From Chitinophagaceae bacterium (GTDB lineage: Bacteria > Bacteroidota > Bacteroidia > Chitinophagales > Chitinophagaceae): 54,969 nucleotides of DNA. Of the stretch, positions 1 through 9,317 are shown one piece after another. The notes beneath the pieces were generated by a model. That model saw only the letters and a list, made by a program, of their open reading frames with translations, was not told the origin of the DNA and did not search any database. Position numbers and translations under genes: made by a program. The stretch covers positions 1 to 54,969 of the forward strand of contig JANYCA010000104.1 of the NCBI GenBank assembly GCA_025360525.1, in the 5' to 3' direction. Numbering within the stretch: position 1 is the stretch's first letter; each line of letters starts with the position of its first letter.

Positions 1-2
1 GG

Positions 3-548
3 CTATTTATCAAACTCGTTGGTAAACCCAAAACGCTTTACATTTTTTACACTTTCCATTACAATATCATCCTGGTATTCTTTGTACGCTTCCAACTTGC
101 CGGCTATAGAAGTATCATGCAAAGCTAAAATCTGTGCTGCTAAAATGCCTGCATTTTTTGCGCCATTTAATGCAACCGTTGCTACCGGCACGCCATAGGG
201 CATTTGCAAGATGGACAACATACTATCCCAGCCATCGATAGAATTAGACGATTTTACCGGCACACCAATTACAGGCAAAATAGTATTGGCGGCTATCATC
301 CCCGGTAAATGAGCGGCGCCACCTGCCCCTGCAATTATTACTTTTAATCCACGCTCTTTTGCCTTGGTTGCATATTCACGCAAACGCTCAGGCGTGCGAT
401 GGGCAGATACGATGGTAAGTTCGGGCTCTACATCAAATTGTCGCAACATTTCGGCTGCACCTTTCATGATATCGAGATCGCTTTCGCTCCCCATTACTAT
501 TCCTACTAAAACGGTTTGTGGTTTAATGGTTGGTATTTGCTCACTCAT
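3..548 (-). CDS. purE: N5-carboxyaminoimidazole ribonucleotide mutase PurE
   Basis: Cytoplasmic class I PurE converts N5-CAIR to CAIR in de novo purine synthesis, using the product of PurK. The 181-aa length is normal for a bacterial class I enzyme. Visible signatures are the phosphate-binding MGSESD (residues 19-24), SAHR with the probable catalytic His50, and the [11 protein letters not shown] segment (74-84) that closes over the ribonucleotide. The ATG at 548 is the only sensible start and the stop is the TAG at the very edge of the window. The partner purK lies on the same strand at 6589-7716, but an efflux operon separates the two, so they are unlikely to form a simple two-gene operon. 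Identification is firm. Confidence 0.97.
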   Translation of the reverse strand: MSEQIPTIKPQTVLVGIVMGSESDLDIMKGAAEMLRQFDVEPELTIVSAHRTPERLREYATKAKERGLKVIIAGAGGAAHLPGMIAANTILPVIGVPVKSSNSIDGWDSMLSILQMPYGVPVATVALNGAKNAGILAAQILALHDTSIAGKLEAYKEYQDDIVMESVKNVKRFGFTNEFDK

Positions 549-728
549 TTTTAGCTTGTAATTTGTTACCTGTTTTTAAATATTTGAAGACCGTTTTACG
601 AATATATTAATTGATTACGACATGAAGCCGTTATCTTTTATTTGAAATGCAAGATTATACAAATTTTTGAATACCACATTAGAAAACACTTTAGTGCTCA
701 AATCATTTACAATTGTGATTTTAAAAAA

Positions 729-2057
729 TCATTCCACTATTTCTCCCGAAAGCAACAATATTTCTGCCTCGGCAATTTTGGCTACAAACTGGGCATTGAT
801 GAGCCTTGTTTGTGCATTGGAATAATTAATTTGCCCCTGCCGTAACTCCACTGATGTGATGGATGATTTTTTAAACCGTTCTATATTTATAAAATTATTT
901 TCCTTCACGATTACCAGATTTTCCTGCTCTTTTATTACCAGTTTTAAACCGTAATTGTAATTGGCATAACTGTTTATTAAAGTGCCTTGCAACTGGTTCC
1001 GTAATTGCTTTGCTGCAATTTGCTGGTTTTTAATATTTATGTCAGCTACTTTTAACTGCTGCTTTACAACACCGCCCCTAAATATTGGTATGCTAATGCC
1101 AAGGGATGCGGAAGGACCGTAGGTTTGATTGAGTAAAATAAATCCACCCCCACTTTTATTTTTGATGAAATTGTAATTACTGTTTAAAGATGCTGTGGGT
1201 AAACGATCGGCATTAATTTCCTTTTTTGTTTGCATCAGCACAGCAAGGTTACTTTTTGCCAGCAACACGTCCGGGTTTTGTGTATCAATTTTTTGTTGAA
1301 TGCCAACGAGGTCAATTGGTTTCGATATGGAAAAACTATCAATTATATCAAAGGCTGTTGATGGATCTCTTGCCAGGATATTATTGAGATTAGTTTTTCC
1401 GATAATAATACTGTTATCAATTATCAACAATTCTGTTTCCTGTTCATTAAGGTCAACCTTTGCCTGCAACAAATCGGGCTTGGCACTGCTACCTATATTA
1501 AACCTGGTTTCAGCTATTTTAAGACGTTCCTGGTATAAACCGATAACCTCTTTTACTGCACTGGACTGTTGTTTTAGCCTTACGATATTGTAGTAAGCAT
1601 TAATCAAATTAAAAACAGTTTCATTAACCATTTTTGTAAAATTTAACTGCCCAATTTTTTCCAGTTCTTCCAATCTTTTTTTTGTTGCAAACATGCGCAT
1701 GCCATTAAAAAACTGCCAGCCTACCGCTACCCCTGCATTAAAATTATTAACCGATGCCCCATCTCTTTTGCTGCTGGTTCCATTCGCCAACTCCTGCTTG
1801 ATATTGTTTGTAGCCAGCGTTTTATTGGTTGTACCACTTATTACCGGCAAGGCGCCTGCATTACCCCAATTGTTGTTTATTTTACCAATCTCAGTTTCGT
1901 TTTTTGCAATTACTACATCAAAATTGTTTTTCAGCGCAAATGAAACGGCTTCTTTTAATGATAATACCGGCAATTGGGCTGCTACAAAAAAAGGTGTGCA
2001 GGTTACCAGTAATACAACGGCGTACTTACAATAAAAACCGAAACAATCCTTTTGCAT
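729..2057 (-). CDS. TolC-family outer membrane efflux channel
   Basis: Outer-membrane channel component of a tripartite efflux system, last gene of an adaptor-pump-channel operon. The open frame extends upstream to 2345 and would overlap the RND gene by about 100 bp. The ATG at 2057 is preferred because it gives a clean signal peptide (Lys, then a hydrophobic run ending FFVAAQ), followed directly by the TolC-type opening LSLKEAVSFALKNN. An intermediate ATG at 2138 is possible. The product of about 442 aa has the long amphipathic helices typical of the two OEP repeats, with the pattern ARFNIGSSAKPDLLQAKVDL in the first repeat and SVELRQGQINYSNAQTRLI in the second. The family is clear; the substrate cannot be read from sequence. 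Confidence 0.9.
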   Translation of the reverse strand: MQKDCFGFYCKYAVVLLVTCTPFFVAAQLPVLSLKEAVSFALKNNFDVVIAKNETEIGKINNNWGNAGALPVISGTTNKTLATNNIKQELANGTSSKRDGASVNNFNAGVAVGWQFFNGMRMFATKKRLEELEKIGQLNFTKMVNETVFNLINAYYNIVRLKQQSSAVKEVIGLYQERLKIAETRFNIGSSAKPDLLQAKVDLNEQETELLIIDNSIIIGKTNLNNILARDPSTAFDIIDSFSISKPIDLVGIQQKIDTQNPDVLLAKSNLAVLMQTKKEINADRLPTASLNSNYNFIKNKSGGGFILLNQTYGPSASLGISIPIFRGGVVKQQLKVADINIKNQQIAAKQLRNQLQGTLINSYANYNYGLKLVIKEQENLVIVKENNFINIERFKKSSITSVELRQGQINYSNAQTRLINAQFVAKIAEAEILLLSGEIVE

Positions 2058-2241
2058 TTTGTGAGCAATCAACCCAACTTTTTTTATTTGGATGGATAAA
2101 AAAGCGATCGTGGACAAAAAGGTATTTTTAAGTTGCATAATGAAAGATGCTTTAAGCTGCTGCCGTACAAGAGGGCGACGCAACGATGCTGCACAAGGAT
2201 TATAAGCCGGGGTCAAAAAAAATAATTTAGGTAATAATTCA

Positions 2242-5200
2242 TCACTCCAATTCTTCATAAACTTTCTTTTTGGATGAAAGGTAAGAGTACATGGCCGGAA
2301 CAATATACAAGGTAAGCACCAGCGAAAACAAAATGCCACCCACAATTACAATACCCAATGGAATACGGCTGGTAGAGGCATCTCCCAACGATAAAGCAAG
2401 CGGTAGTGCGCCAAGGCTCATGGCCAAACTCGTCATTAAAATAGGCCTGAGCCTTGCGGTAGCAGCCTCTGTAACAGCAGGTATTTTTTTACTGCCGGCA
2501 AGTAATTTCTGGTTGGCAAATTCCACAATTAAAATGCCGTTCTTGGTTACCAAACCTATCAGCATAATCATTCCTATTTGGGAAAAAATATTAATTGTTT
2601 GATCAAATATCCAAAGTGATAAAAGTGCGCCGGCAAGTGCCAGCGGTACGGTAATCATTATTACAAACGGATCGATAAAGCTTTCGAACTGTGCAGATAA
2701 AACCAGGTAAATTAATATCAATGCTAGGATAAAAGCAAAGCTGGTGTTACTGCTGCTTTCGGAAAAATCTCTTGACGTACCGGTTAGTGAAGTAGTGAAA
2801 CTTTGATCGAGTACTTTTTTAGAAATTTCCTGCATTGCCTTAATGCCATCTCCCACTGTTTTGCCCGGCGCAAGACCAGCCGAAATGGTAGCAGATTTAT
2901 ACCTGTTAAAATGATATATGGTAGGTGGCGTACTTTCTTCGATTAGAGTAACCAAATTATCGAGTGAGATTGATTGTCCTGAGCTGTTGCGTACATAAAG
3001 TGTGCGAAGATCAGCCGGGTCATCCCGGTCATTTCTTGCCACCTGTCCTATTACCTGGTACTGTTTACCTTCTTTGGTAAAGTAGCCAAAGCGGCGGTTA
3101 CTAAGTGCCAATTGCAGGGTCTCGGAAATATCCTGGATGCTTACCCCTAATGCACTTGCTTTTAAGCGGTCAATTAAAACTCTTAATTCGGGCTTGTTAA
3201 ATTTTAAATCTACATCCACACCTTGAAAAACGGGGTTCTTATTTGCCTCGTCTAAAAACTTGGGAAGTTGTAATTTAATTTTCTCGAAATCAACATTCTG
3301 AATTACAAACTGCACCGGCAAACCTCCCCTTCTATTTACAGAAATGGTTTGCTCCTGAATTACAAAAGCCCGGCCTTCGGGATATTTATACAAATTTTTG
3401 TTTACCATATTCACAATCTCCTGCTGTGAGCGATGTCTGTCTTTGGGATCTACCAGCAAGGCTCTTAAAAACCCTGTATTTACAGATCCTGAACCAGTAA
3501 AGCCGGGCGCTGTTACACTGATCAATCCCTTTTTCTCCGGAACAGAATCCTGTACAAATTGTATTAGCTTATCGATGTACCGGTCCATATAATCAAAGGA
3601 GGTTCCTTCGGGTGCCGATACAGTAAGCCTGAACTGGTTGCGATCTTCTAAAGGTGCCAGTTCGGAAGGTATTGACCTACCGATAAAATAAATGATCCCA
3701 AAACAAGCTGCCACCAGTATCCATGCCATCCAACGGACTTTCATAAAGGCACCCAACGATCTGCGATAGTTGTTTTCCAGTCCACGAAAAAAGGGCTCTG
3801 TTACATTATAAAACCAGGAATGCTTGTGTACCTTGGTTGTCATCTTTACGTTTAGTACCGGTGTTAAAGTAAGCGATACAAAAGCAGAAATTAATACGGC
3901 ACCTGCCACCACAATACCAAACTCCCGAAAGAGCCTGCCAACAAAACCTTGTAAAAAAATAATGGGCAAAAACACAATGGCCAGTGTAATAGAAGTAGCA
4001 ATAACGGCAAAATAAATTTCTTTGGAACCTTCCCTAGCTGCCTGCCACTTATTCATGCCCTGTTCCATTTTTTTATAAATATTTTCCGTAACCACTATAC
4101 CGTCATCTACTACCAGGCCCGTTGCCAGAACGATCGCCAGCAGGGTGAGCACATTAATAGTAAATCCACACAGGTACATAATAAAGAATGCACCAATGAG
4201 CGAAACAGGAATATCAATAAGCGGACGAATGGCGATGAGCCAGTCTCTAAAAAAAAGGTAAATAATAAGTACCACCAGTATAATTGCTATCAACAGCGTT
4301 TCCTTTACTTCTGAGATGGAGCGCCGGATAAACTTGGTTTGGTCTAATCCGATATCGAGCTTTATATCACCCGGTACCTGTAGCTTAATTTGATCGTAGC
4401 GTTTATAAAACTCATCAGAGATTGCAACATAGTTGGAACCCGGTTGCGGCACCAGTGCCAACGCTATCATGGGCACACCACTTTCCTTTAAAATACTTTC
4501 TTCATTTTCCGGGCCTAATATTGCTTCCGCAACTTCTTTTAATTTAATATCGGCGCCATTAACACTCTTTATAATTACATTATTAAACTCTTCTTCGGTA
4601 TTGATCTTCCCAAATGTGCGTACAGAAAGTTCGGTAGCATTGCCCGCAATTTTACCGGATGGCAATTCTACATTTTGCCTTTGGAGCGCCTGCTGCACAT
4701 CAGCCGGGGTTAGGTTGTAAGCGCCTAACTTGGATGGGTTTAGCCAGATACGCATGGCATATCTTTTTTCGCCCCAGATAACGATGGTACTTACACCAGG
4801 AATGGTTTGTAATTTTTCCAGTAAGTCGTTGTTGGCATATTCCGTAACCTGTAACTGGTTGCGGGTGTTGCTTTGCACCGTCATGCTGATGATTGGATCA
4901 CTGCTAGCATCTGCCTTTGTTACAACCGGCGGGGCATCCAGATCGGATGGTAATCCATTGCTGGCCTGCGATACTTTATCACGAACATCGTTGGCCGCAG
5001 ATTCCAAATCGCTGCTTAATTCAAATTCAACCGTAATGTTGCTGGTACCCTGGCTGCTACTGCTCGTGATATTTTTTACACCAGCAATTCCATTGATGGC
5101 CTTTTCTAAGGGTTCTGTTATCTGCGATTCAATAATATCGGCATTTGCACCCGGGTAATTGGTTCGTACACTGATGTTAGGCGGGTCAATTGCAGGATAA

Positions 5201-5307
5201 TCCCTTACACCTAAAAAGGTAAATCCTATTACACCAAATAAGATGATGATGATACTTATCACAATAGCCATTACAGGCCTGCGTAAACTTAATTCGGATA
5301 TATTCAC
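2242..5307 (-). CDS. RND (AcrB/MexB-like HAE1) efflux pump
   Basis: Inner-membrane proton-driven pump of 1021 aa, the usual size for the HAE1 family. The start is GTG at 5307: it yields the family N-terminus MNISELSLRRPVMA and no in-frame ATG precedes it. Visible are the N-terminal membrane helix, two large periplasmic loops, the TM4 motif LATGLVVDDGIVVTENIYK with the paired Asp residues of the proton relay, and the second-half match MLIGLVTKNGILIVEFAN. The periplasmic adaptor lies upstream at 5435-6481 and the TolC-like channel downstream at 729-2057, so the operon encodes a full tripartite system. The likely role is export of hydrophobic or amphiphilic compounds. A heavy-metal pump is unlikely because the HME methionine motifs are not seen. 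Confidence 0.95.
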   Translation of the reverse strand: MNISELSLRRPVMAIVISIIIILFGVIGFTFLGVRDYPAIDPPNISVRTNYPGANADIIESQITEPLEKAINGIAGVKNITSSSSQGTSNITVEFELSSDLESAANDVRDKVSQASNGLPSDLDAPPVVTKADASSDPIISMTVQSNTRNQLQVTEYANNDLLEKLQTIPGVSTIVIWGEKRYAMRIWLNPSKLGAYNLTPADVQQALQRQNVELPSGKIAGNATELSVRTFGKINTEEEFNNVIIKSVNGADIKLKEVAEAILGPENEESILKESGVPMIALALVPQPGSNYVAISDEFYKRYDQIKLQVPGDIKLDIGLDQTKFIRRSISEVKETLLIAIILVVLIIYLFFRDWLIAIRPLIDIPVSLIGAFFIMYLCGFTINVLTLLAIVLATGLVVDDGIVVTENIYKKMEQGMNKWQAAREGSKEIYFAVIATSITLAIVFLPIIFLQGFVGRLFREFGIVVAGAVLISAFVSLTLTPVLNVKMTTKVHKHSWFYNVTEPFFRGLENNYRRSLGAFMKVRWMAWILVAACFGIIYFIGRSIPSELAPLEDRNQFRLTVSAPEGTSFDYMDRYIDKLIQFVQDSVPEKKGLISVTAPGFTGSGSVNTGFLRALLVDPKDRHRSQQEIVNMVNKNLYKYPEGRAFVIQEQTISVNRRGGLPVQFVIQNVDFEKIKLQLPKFLDEANKNPVFQGVDVDLKFNKPELRVLIDRLKASALGVSIQDISETLQLALSNRRFGYFTKEGKQYQVIGQVARNDRDDPADLRTLYVRNSSGQSISLDNLVTLIEESTPPTIYHFNRYKSATISAGLAPGKTVGDGIKAMQEISKKVLDQSFTTSLTGTSRDFSESSSNTSFAFILALILIYLVLSAQFESFIDPFVIMITVPLALAGALLSLWIFDQTINIFSQIGMIMLIGLVTKNGILIVEFANQKLLAGSKKIPAVTEAATARLRPILMTSLAMSLGALPLALSLGDASTSRIPLGIVIVGGILFSLVLTLYIVPAMYSYLSSKKKVYEELE

Positions 5308-5434
5308 TTAATCGTTGTTTTAAATAACTGTTATTTTAAACCATACCCTAATCTTTCCATTGCAATTTTTACCACTCCATCATAAAAACAAGCTGGTAAT
5401 AAAATAATGGAATGAGAATTTAAAGGAGCTGCAA

Positions 5435-6481
5435 TTACCTGATAGGATTCAATTGAACTTTACTCCCCGGTTTTATCGTTAATAACCCAGTTATTAAAAC
5501 GGTATCTCCTGCTTTTAATCCGCTTGTAATTTGTACCATTGCGGTATCCCTAACACCAGTAGTTACTGGAGCAAGGTTGGCCATTCCGTTTGTATATAAC
5601 ATCACTTTTTTACCCCTTGCCTGTGGAATAATTGCTTGCGTAGGAATCATTAAAGCCGATTCATTTTTACCCAATGATAACAACACTTTTGCAAATGCTC
5701 CGGCAAATAATTTACTACTTTCCTTACCTACCGTTGCTTTTACTTTCATACTTCTGGTATCTTCCGCAACGCTGTTCTCTGTAGCGATAATGGTTGCAGA
5801 AAAAACATTGTCGCTGCCATCAATTTTAAACTGTATCAAATTACCCGTTTTCATTTTTGCACTATACCGCTCAGGCACCGTAAACAAAAGCTTAAGCTTA
5901 TCCACTTCTCTAACGGTAGTAACTATGGTGGTGGGAGTAATATAAGCACCCATACTAATATTTCTTAATCCGGCCTTTCCTGTAAATGGCGCCCGTAAGG
6001 ACGTTTTAGAAATATTGGTTTGCAAAATATCTATATCAGCCTGAAGATTTTTCACAGATAATAAACTAAGATCGTAATCCTGCTGGCTGATGCCATTTAT
6101 CTTAAGCAACTCGCCCTGGCGCTCTTCTGCTTTTTTAGAGATGGCTAATTGTACCTGTAGTTTTTTTGCCTGTGCCTGCAAGTCGGCATCATACAATTTA
6201 ACCAGAACAGCGCCCTGGTTAACGGCTGCACCTTCTTTAAAAAAGATACCCGTTACCCTGCCCGAAACCTCAGGCTGTAAATTGGTTTCTTCAAAAGGAG
6301 CAAGACTGCCTGGCACTTCTATTTCGGTGCTTACAGGTGCCGTTGAAACAATATACGCATCTACTTTAGCGGCAGGAGGTTTAGGTGCAGTTTTTTTTTC
6401 ATCTGTGGAAGCTTCCTTGCAGGCATGAAGAAGAAAGGGAACTGCAATTAGTATAATTAGCTTGGCTGTAAATTTTGTCAT
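5435..6481 (-). CDS. RND periplasmic adaptor (membrane fusion) lipoprotein
   Basis: Links the RND pump to the outer-membrane channel. The open frame runs to 6532, but the ATG at 6481 is preferred because it starts a lipoprotein signal peptide, MTKFTAKLIILIAVPFLLHA followed by Cys21 (lipobox LHAC). The mature protein has the barrel-sandwich strand around EVSGRVTGIFFKEGAAVNQG, a short coiled-coil hairpin, the returning lipoyl-like half SLRAPFTGKAGLRNISMGAY, then beta-barrel and membrane-proximal domains. At about 348 aa it is typical of HlyD/AcrA-like adaptors. It is the first gene of the adaptor-pump-channel unit; 127 bp separate it from the pump. Confidence 0.93.
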   Translation of the reverse strand: MTKFTAKLIILIAVPFLLHACKEASTDEKKTAPKPPAAKVDAYIVSTAPVSTEIEVPGSLAPFEETNLQPEVSGRVTGIFFKEGAAVNQGAVLVKLYDADLQAQAKKLQVQLAISKKAEERQGELLKINGISQQDYDLSLLSVKNLQADIDILQTNISKTSLRAPFTGKAGLRNISMGAYITPTTIVTTVREVDKLKLLFTVPERYSAKMKTGNLIQFKIDGSDNVFSATIIATENSVAEDTRSMKVKATVGKESSKLFAGAFAKVLLSLGKNESALMIPTQAIIPQARGKKVMLYTNGMANLAPVTTGVRDTAMVQITSGLKAGDTVLITGLLTIKPGSKVQLNPIR

Positions 6482-6588
6482 TCTATACTGCAGTAATTTA
6501 GTGATTAAGGCTTTAATACACACTAAGTTCATTTATTTATGCGAAAAGTGATTAAATATTATTATTAAATAAAAAGCAGGAAAAATTT

Positions 6589-7716
6589 TTACCCGTAGCT
6601 GCTAACGGTAAGGGTTTGCAGTATCCTGTTAGCCTGGTGTATCAATTCCTGCTTTTCTTTGCTTAATATAGTAACATGGCCCATTTTACGGCCGGGCTTG
6701 GTAATCGTTTTTCCATAAATATGTACAAACGCATCCGGAATTTCCAGTACTTTTTCGAGCCCCTCATATACAGGTGTACCTGTGCAATTTGCAGCGCCAA
6801 TTATGTTTACAATGGCTGCTGGTAATATGTGCTCCGTATTTCCCAAAGGATATTGCAGCATAATGCGCCAAAGCATATCAAACTGCGAAGAGTAGTTGGC
6901 CTCAATGGTATGATGCCCACTGTTATGCACCCGTGGCGCTGTTTCGTTCACCAATACATTGCCTTCTTTATCAACAAATAACTCTACTGCAAAAATGCCC
7001 GCACTTTGCAACGCTTTTACCACTGTTAATGAGATGGCCTCTGCCTTCCATAAAACTTTTTCCGTAATATCAGCCGGGCTTATCTGGTAGCTTAATAAAT
7101 TAAGACGGTTGTCGAAAACCATGTCCACAGGGGGATACAAGGCTGTTTCTCCTGTTTGACTCACCACAACGATCATCGCAATTTCTTTGTGGATGGCTAC
7201 CATTTTTTCCAATATAGCAGGCACATTAAAGCCACTGGCAATATCGGATGATGTACGAATAATTTGTACGCCTTTACCATCGTACCCGCCTTCGCCTATT
7301 TTATGAACTGCAGGAAGAAAATGCGTTAGCGCTTTTAGGTCCTCAACATTTTGGGTAATAAAAAAATCGCTGGTAGGTATTTCGTTGTCTTTATAAAACT
7401 GCTTTTGTTTAATTTTATTTTTAATGATTTTTAAAGCAGCTGGTCTTGGATATATTTTCACCCCTTCGCTCTCTAACTTTTCCAAAGCAGCATCGTTTAC
7501 GTTTTCAATCTCAATGGTGATAGCATTTAACCCTTTACCGAAATTGTACACATCATCAAAAACGGTGATATCGCCTTTAGTAAAATGATGACAAAGATGA
7601 GCTGCAGGGCATTCTGCATCGTTTTCCATTAAAAATGTTTCTACAGGGTAATTAATTGCTGCCTGCAGTAGCATACGGCCAAGCTGACCACCCCCTAAAA
7701 TGCCAATTTTTTTCAT
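6589..7716 (-). CDS. purK: N5-carboxyaminoimidazole ribonucleotide synthase PurK
   Basis: ATP-grasp enzyme that makes N5-CAIR from AIR, bicarbonate and ATP, supplying PurE. The 375-aa protein starts MKKIGILGGGQLGRML, the standard PurK dinucleotide-like N-terminus. It contains the ATP-grasp strand KIGEGGYDGKGVQI and the metal/substrate segment VNETAPRVHNSGHHTIEA. The start is ATG 7716. The gene is same-strand with purE but 6 kb away, with the efflux operon in between. The gap to the adaptor gene is 107 bp, so readthrough into the pump genes is possible but not shown. Confidence 0.97.
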   Translation of the reverse strand: MKKIGILGGGQLGRMLLQAAINYPVETFLMENDAECPAAHLCHHFTKGDITVFDDVYNFGKGLNAITIEIENVNDAALEKLESEGVKIYPRPAALKIIKNKIKQKQFYKDNEIPTSDFFITQNVEDLKALTHFLPAVHKIGEGGYDGKGVQIIRTSSDIASGFNVPAILEKMVAIHKEIAMIVVVSQTGETALYPPVDMVFDNRLNLLSYQISPADITEKVLWKAEAISLTVVKALQSAGIFAVELFVDKEGNVLVNETAPRVHNSGHHTIEANYSSQFDMLWRIMLQYPLGNTEHILPAAIVNIIGAANCTGTPVYEGLEKVLEIPDAFVHIYGKTITKPGRKMGHVTILSKEKQELIHQANRILQTLTVSSYG

Positions 7717-7925
7717 ACAACAAATATAAAAGGTATTGTTTTAGAAATGTACATGTTTTGTATTAAAAATTAGCACTGCTTAATATAGTGTTGCCAACCA
7801 CTTTTTTTGGTGTTTTTGAGTAGAAAAGGACCTGCACAAGGTAAGCAGCCCTTCCAACAATTTTAAATGCACCCTGTTCATGTTTTCTAAAAATCGGGTT
7901 TTGCGATTATTGATCGAAGCAGCGT

Positions 7926-8792
7926 TCAACTGCCCACATAATCAAACAAACTCAATTGATTTGTATGCAGTGTTCTTCTTCGTCCATTTCTGTGGGATGC
8001 AACAACAATAGGAATGATGTCAGTTTTGATAAGTTGTATTGCCAATAATTCCGAAGGTTCGTAACGGGAAGCCACTATTACCCTGGTATCTTTTGCATGT
8101 TTATCAAATAAATCCTGTACCAGTTGCGGATGATTGTTCTCTTTGGACAGATGGGCAAGCAGCAAATGTGTCATAAATGCCGGCTTATGTGCAATAAAAA
8201 TTTCCAGCGCCTGCCGGTTACTCAAATGGCCGTTGCCGCTACGAATGCGGTTTTTTAAATGAAAAGGGTAACTGCCATTCTCCAGCATGGTTTCATCGTA
8301 GTTAGCCTCCAGGAAAGCCGCATGGCATTGACTGAAATAATGCGTAACTCTTTCGCATGGCTTGCCAATATCAGTAAATACTCCTACCGTAACGCCCTGG
8401 TGAGAAAGAATAAAACTATGAGCATCGGCTGCATCATGATATTTGGGAAATGCAGTTACCGCAATGCTGCCGATATTAATTGGTTGAAAAGCTGTAAACC
8501 CAACGGGGGCTTGCCTCATCACCAGTCCGCTTCTTTTAAAAGTACCTGCCGTAATGTAATAGGGCAACGCAAATTTTGCTACCAGCCCGGCCAGCCCTTT
8601 AATATGATCGGTATGTTCGTGCGAAATAAAAATAGCTTTAACCTTTTCCATCGGCAGGTTCAATTGCCGCATCCGCTTTTCGGTTTCTTTGCAGGATAAA
8701 CCTGCATCAATTAAAACGGCTTCGGTTGCATTGCCGATATAATAACAATTGCCGTTGCTGCCGGAATTTAAGGAAGTAATGAATAAAGACAT
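7926..8792 (-). CDS. Metallo-beta-lactamase-fold hydrolase (YycJ/WalJ-like)
   Basis: Zinc-dependent MBL-fold protein of about 288 aa, resembling the YycJ/WalJ group of small cytoplasmic MBL proteins (putative nucleases or phosphodiesterases). The N-terminus MSLFITSLNSGSNGNCYYIG is characteristic. The metal motif HEHTDH is at residues 58-63, and further ligands are expected in the HDAADAHSF and TDIGKPC segments and the ANYDETML region. The start is taken at ATG 8792, since the family begins there; an ATG at 8810 adds six residues. It is monocistronic, with about 200 bp on its 3' side and a repeat-rich spacer upstream. The exact substrate is unknown. Confidence 0.88.
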   Translation of the reverse strand: MSLFITSLNSGSNGNCYYIGNATEAVLIDAGLSCKETEKRMRQLNLPMEKVKAIFISHEHTDHIKGLAGLVAKFALPYYITAGTFKRSGLVMRQAPVGFTAFQPINIGSIAVTAFPKYHDAADAHSFILSHQGVTVGVFTDIGKPCERVTHYFSQCHAAFLEANYDETMLENGSYPFHLKNRIRSGNGHLSNRQALEIFIAHKPAFMTHLLLAHLSKENNHPQLVQDLFDKHAKDTRVIVASRYEPSELLAIQLIKTDIIPIVVASHRNGRRRTLHTNQLSLFDYVGS

Positions 8793-8904
8793 ACGGCTGT
8801 AAAAATACATTTTATAGGGAGAGGTTTCGGATGACTGGGATATAATTATTTTTTGAATTTAAAAAAATTATTGGATAATAAACATAGGCCCCACACTCTT
8901 TGCC

Positions 8905-9085
8905 GGCCTCATAAAAAAGACGTTAAGAAAATTTGAATGTTTGGCGTCAAGAAATGAAATTATTGTTACAGATGTTAGTAATTGCGATTTGCCCGTAGGT
9001 TGCACCAAAGCCCATTTAGAAACTGAAGTTGGAGCTAATTTCATTTTAGCCAGACATTCAAATTTTTAGTCTTTTTTATGAAGCC
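8905..9085. repeat. Long imperfect inverted repeat (MITE-like)
   Basis: Two arms of about 50-58 bp (8905-8962 and 9036-9085) are imperfect reverse complements around a spacer of about 73 bp. Matching blocks include CATAAAAAAGAC with GTCTTTTTTATG and AAATTTGAATGT with ACATTCAAATTT. The stretch between has an open frame without any start codon, so it is not called as a gene. Size and structure resemble a miniature non-autonomous element or a processed foldback; no target-site duplication was established. It lies in the 525-bp spacer between the MBL gene and the oxidoreductase. Confidence 0.65.
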
Positions 9086-9156
9086 CCGTCCGACTGGCGT
9101 CAGCCGGGCGGGCTTGATTTTTCTTGTTACTTCTTTGCATTAAGGCAAAGAAGTAA
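9085..9156. repeat. Two adjacent palindromes
   Basis: Immediately right of the foldback repeat is a GC-rich palindrome, 9085-9112, whose arms (CCCGTCCGACTGG / reverse complement) pair with only G-U type exceptions. It is followed by a perfect 12-bp stem with a 6-nt loop at 9127-9156 (left arm TTACTTCTTTGC). The second hairpin is not followed by a T run on either strand, so it is not called a terminator. The remainder of the spacer up to 9317 holds nothing recognisable. Confidence 0.6.
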
Positions 9157-9317
9157 ATGGAGGCTATCTAATCGGGTTAATCCCTTGGGGCCAAAATTAA
9201 TTATTCTAAGATTTTATTTCGCTACTGCCACTTAACCAAAATTAAAACCTACTGCCCCCTCCACCAAACATATCCTTTGATTATAGAACAGCCATCAGTA
9301 TCTTGGCAAAAAAAATT

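Noticed and set aside
729..2345. 538-aa version of the TolC-like gene
   Set aside because: The upstream part overlaps the pump gene and lacks family similarity; the signal peptide starts at 2057.
8850..9069. Open frame through the foldback element
   Set aside because: No start codon and it mirrors the inverted repeat; kept only as a possible remnant.
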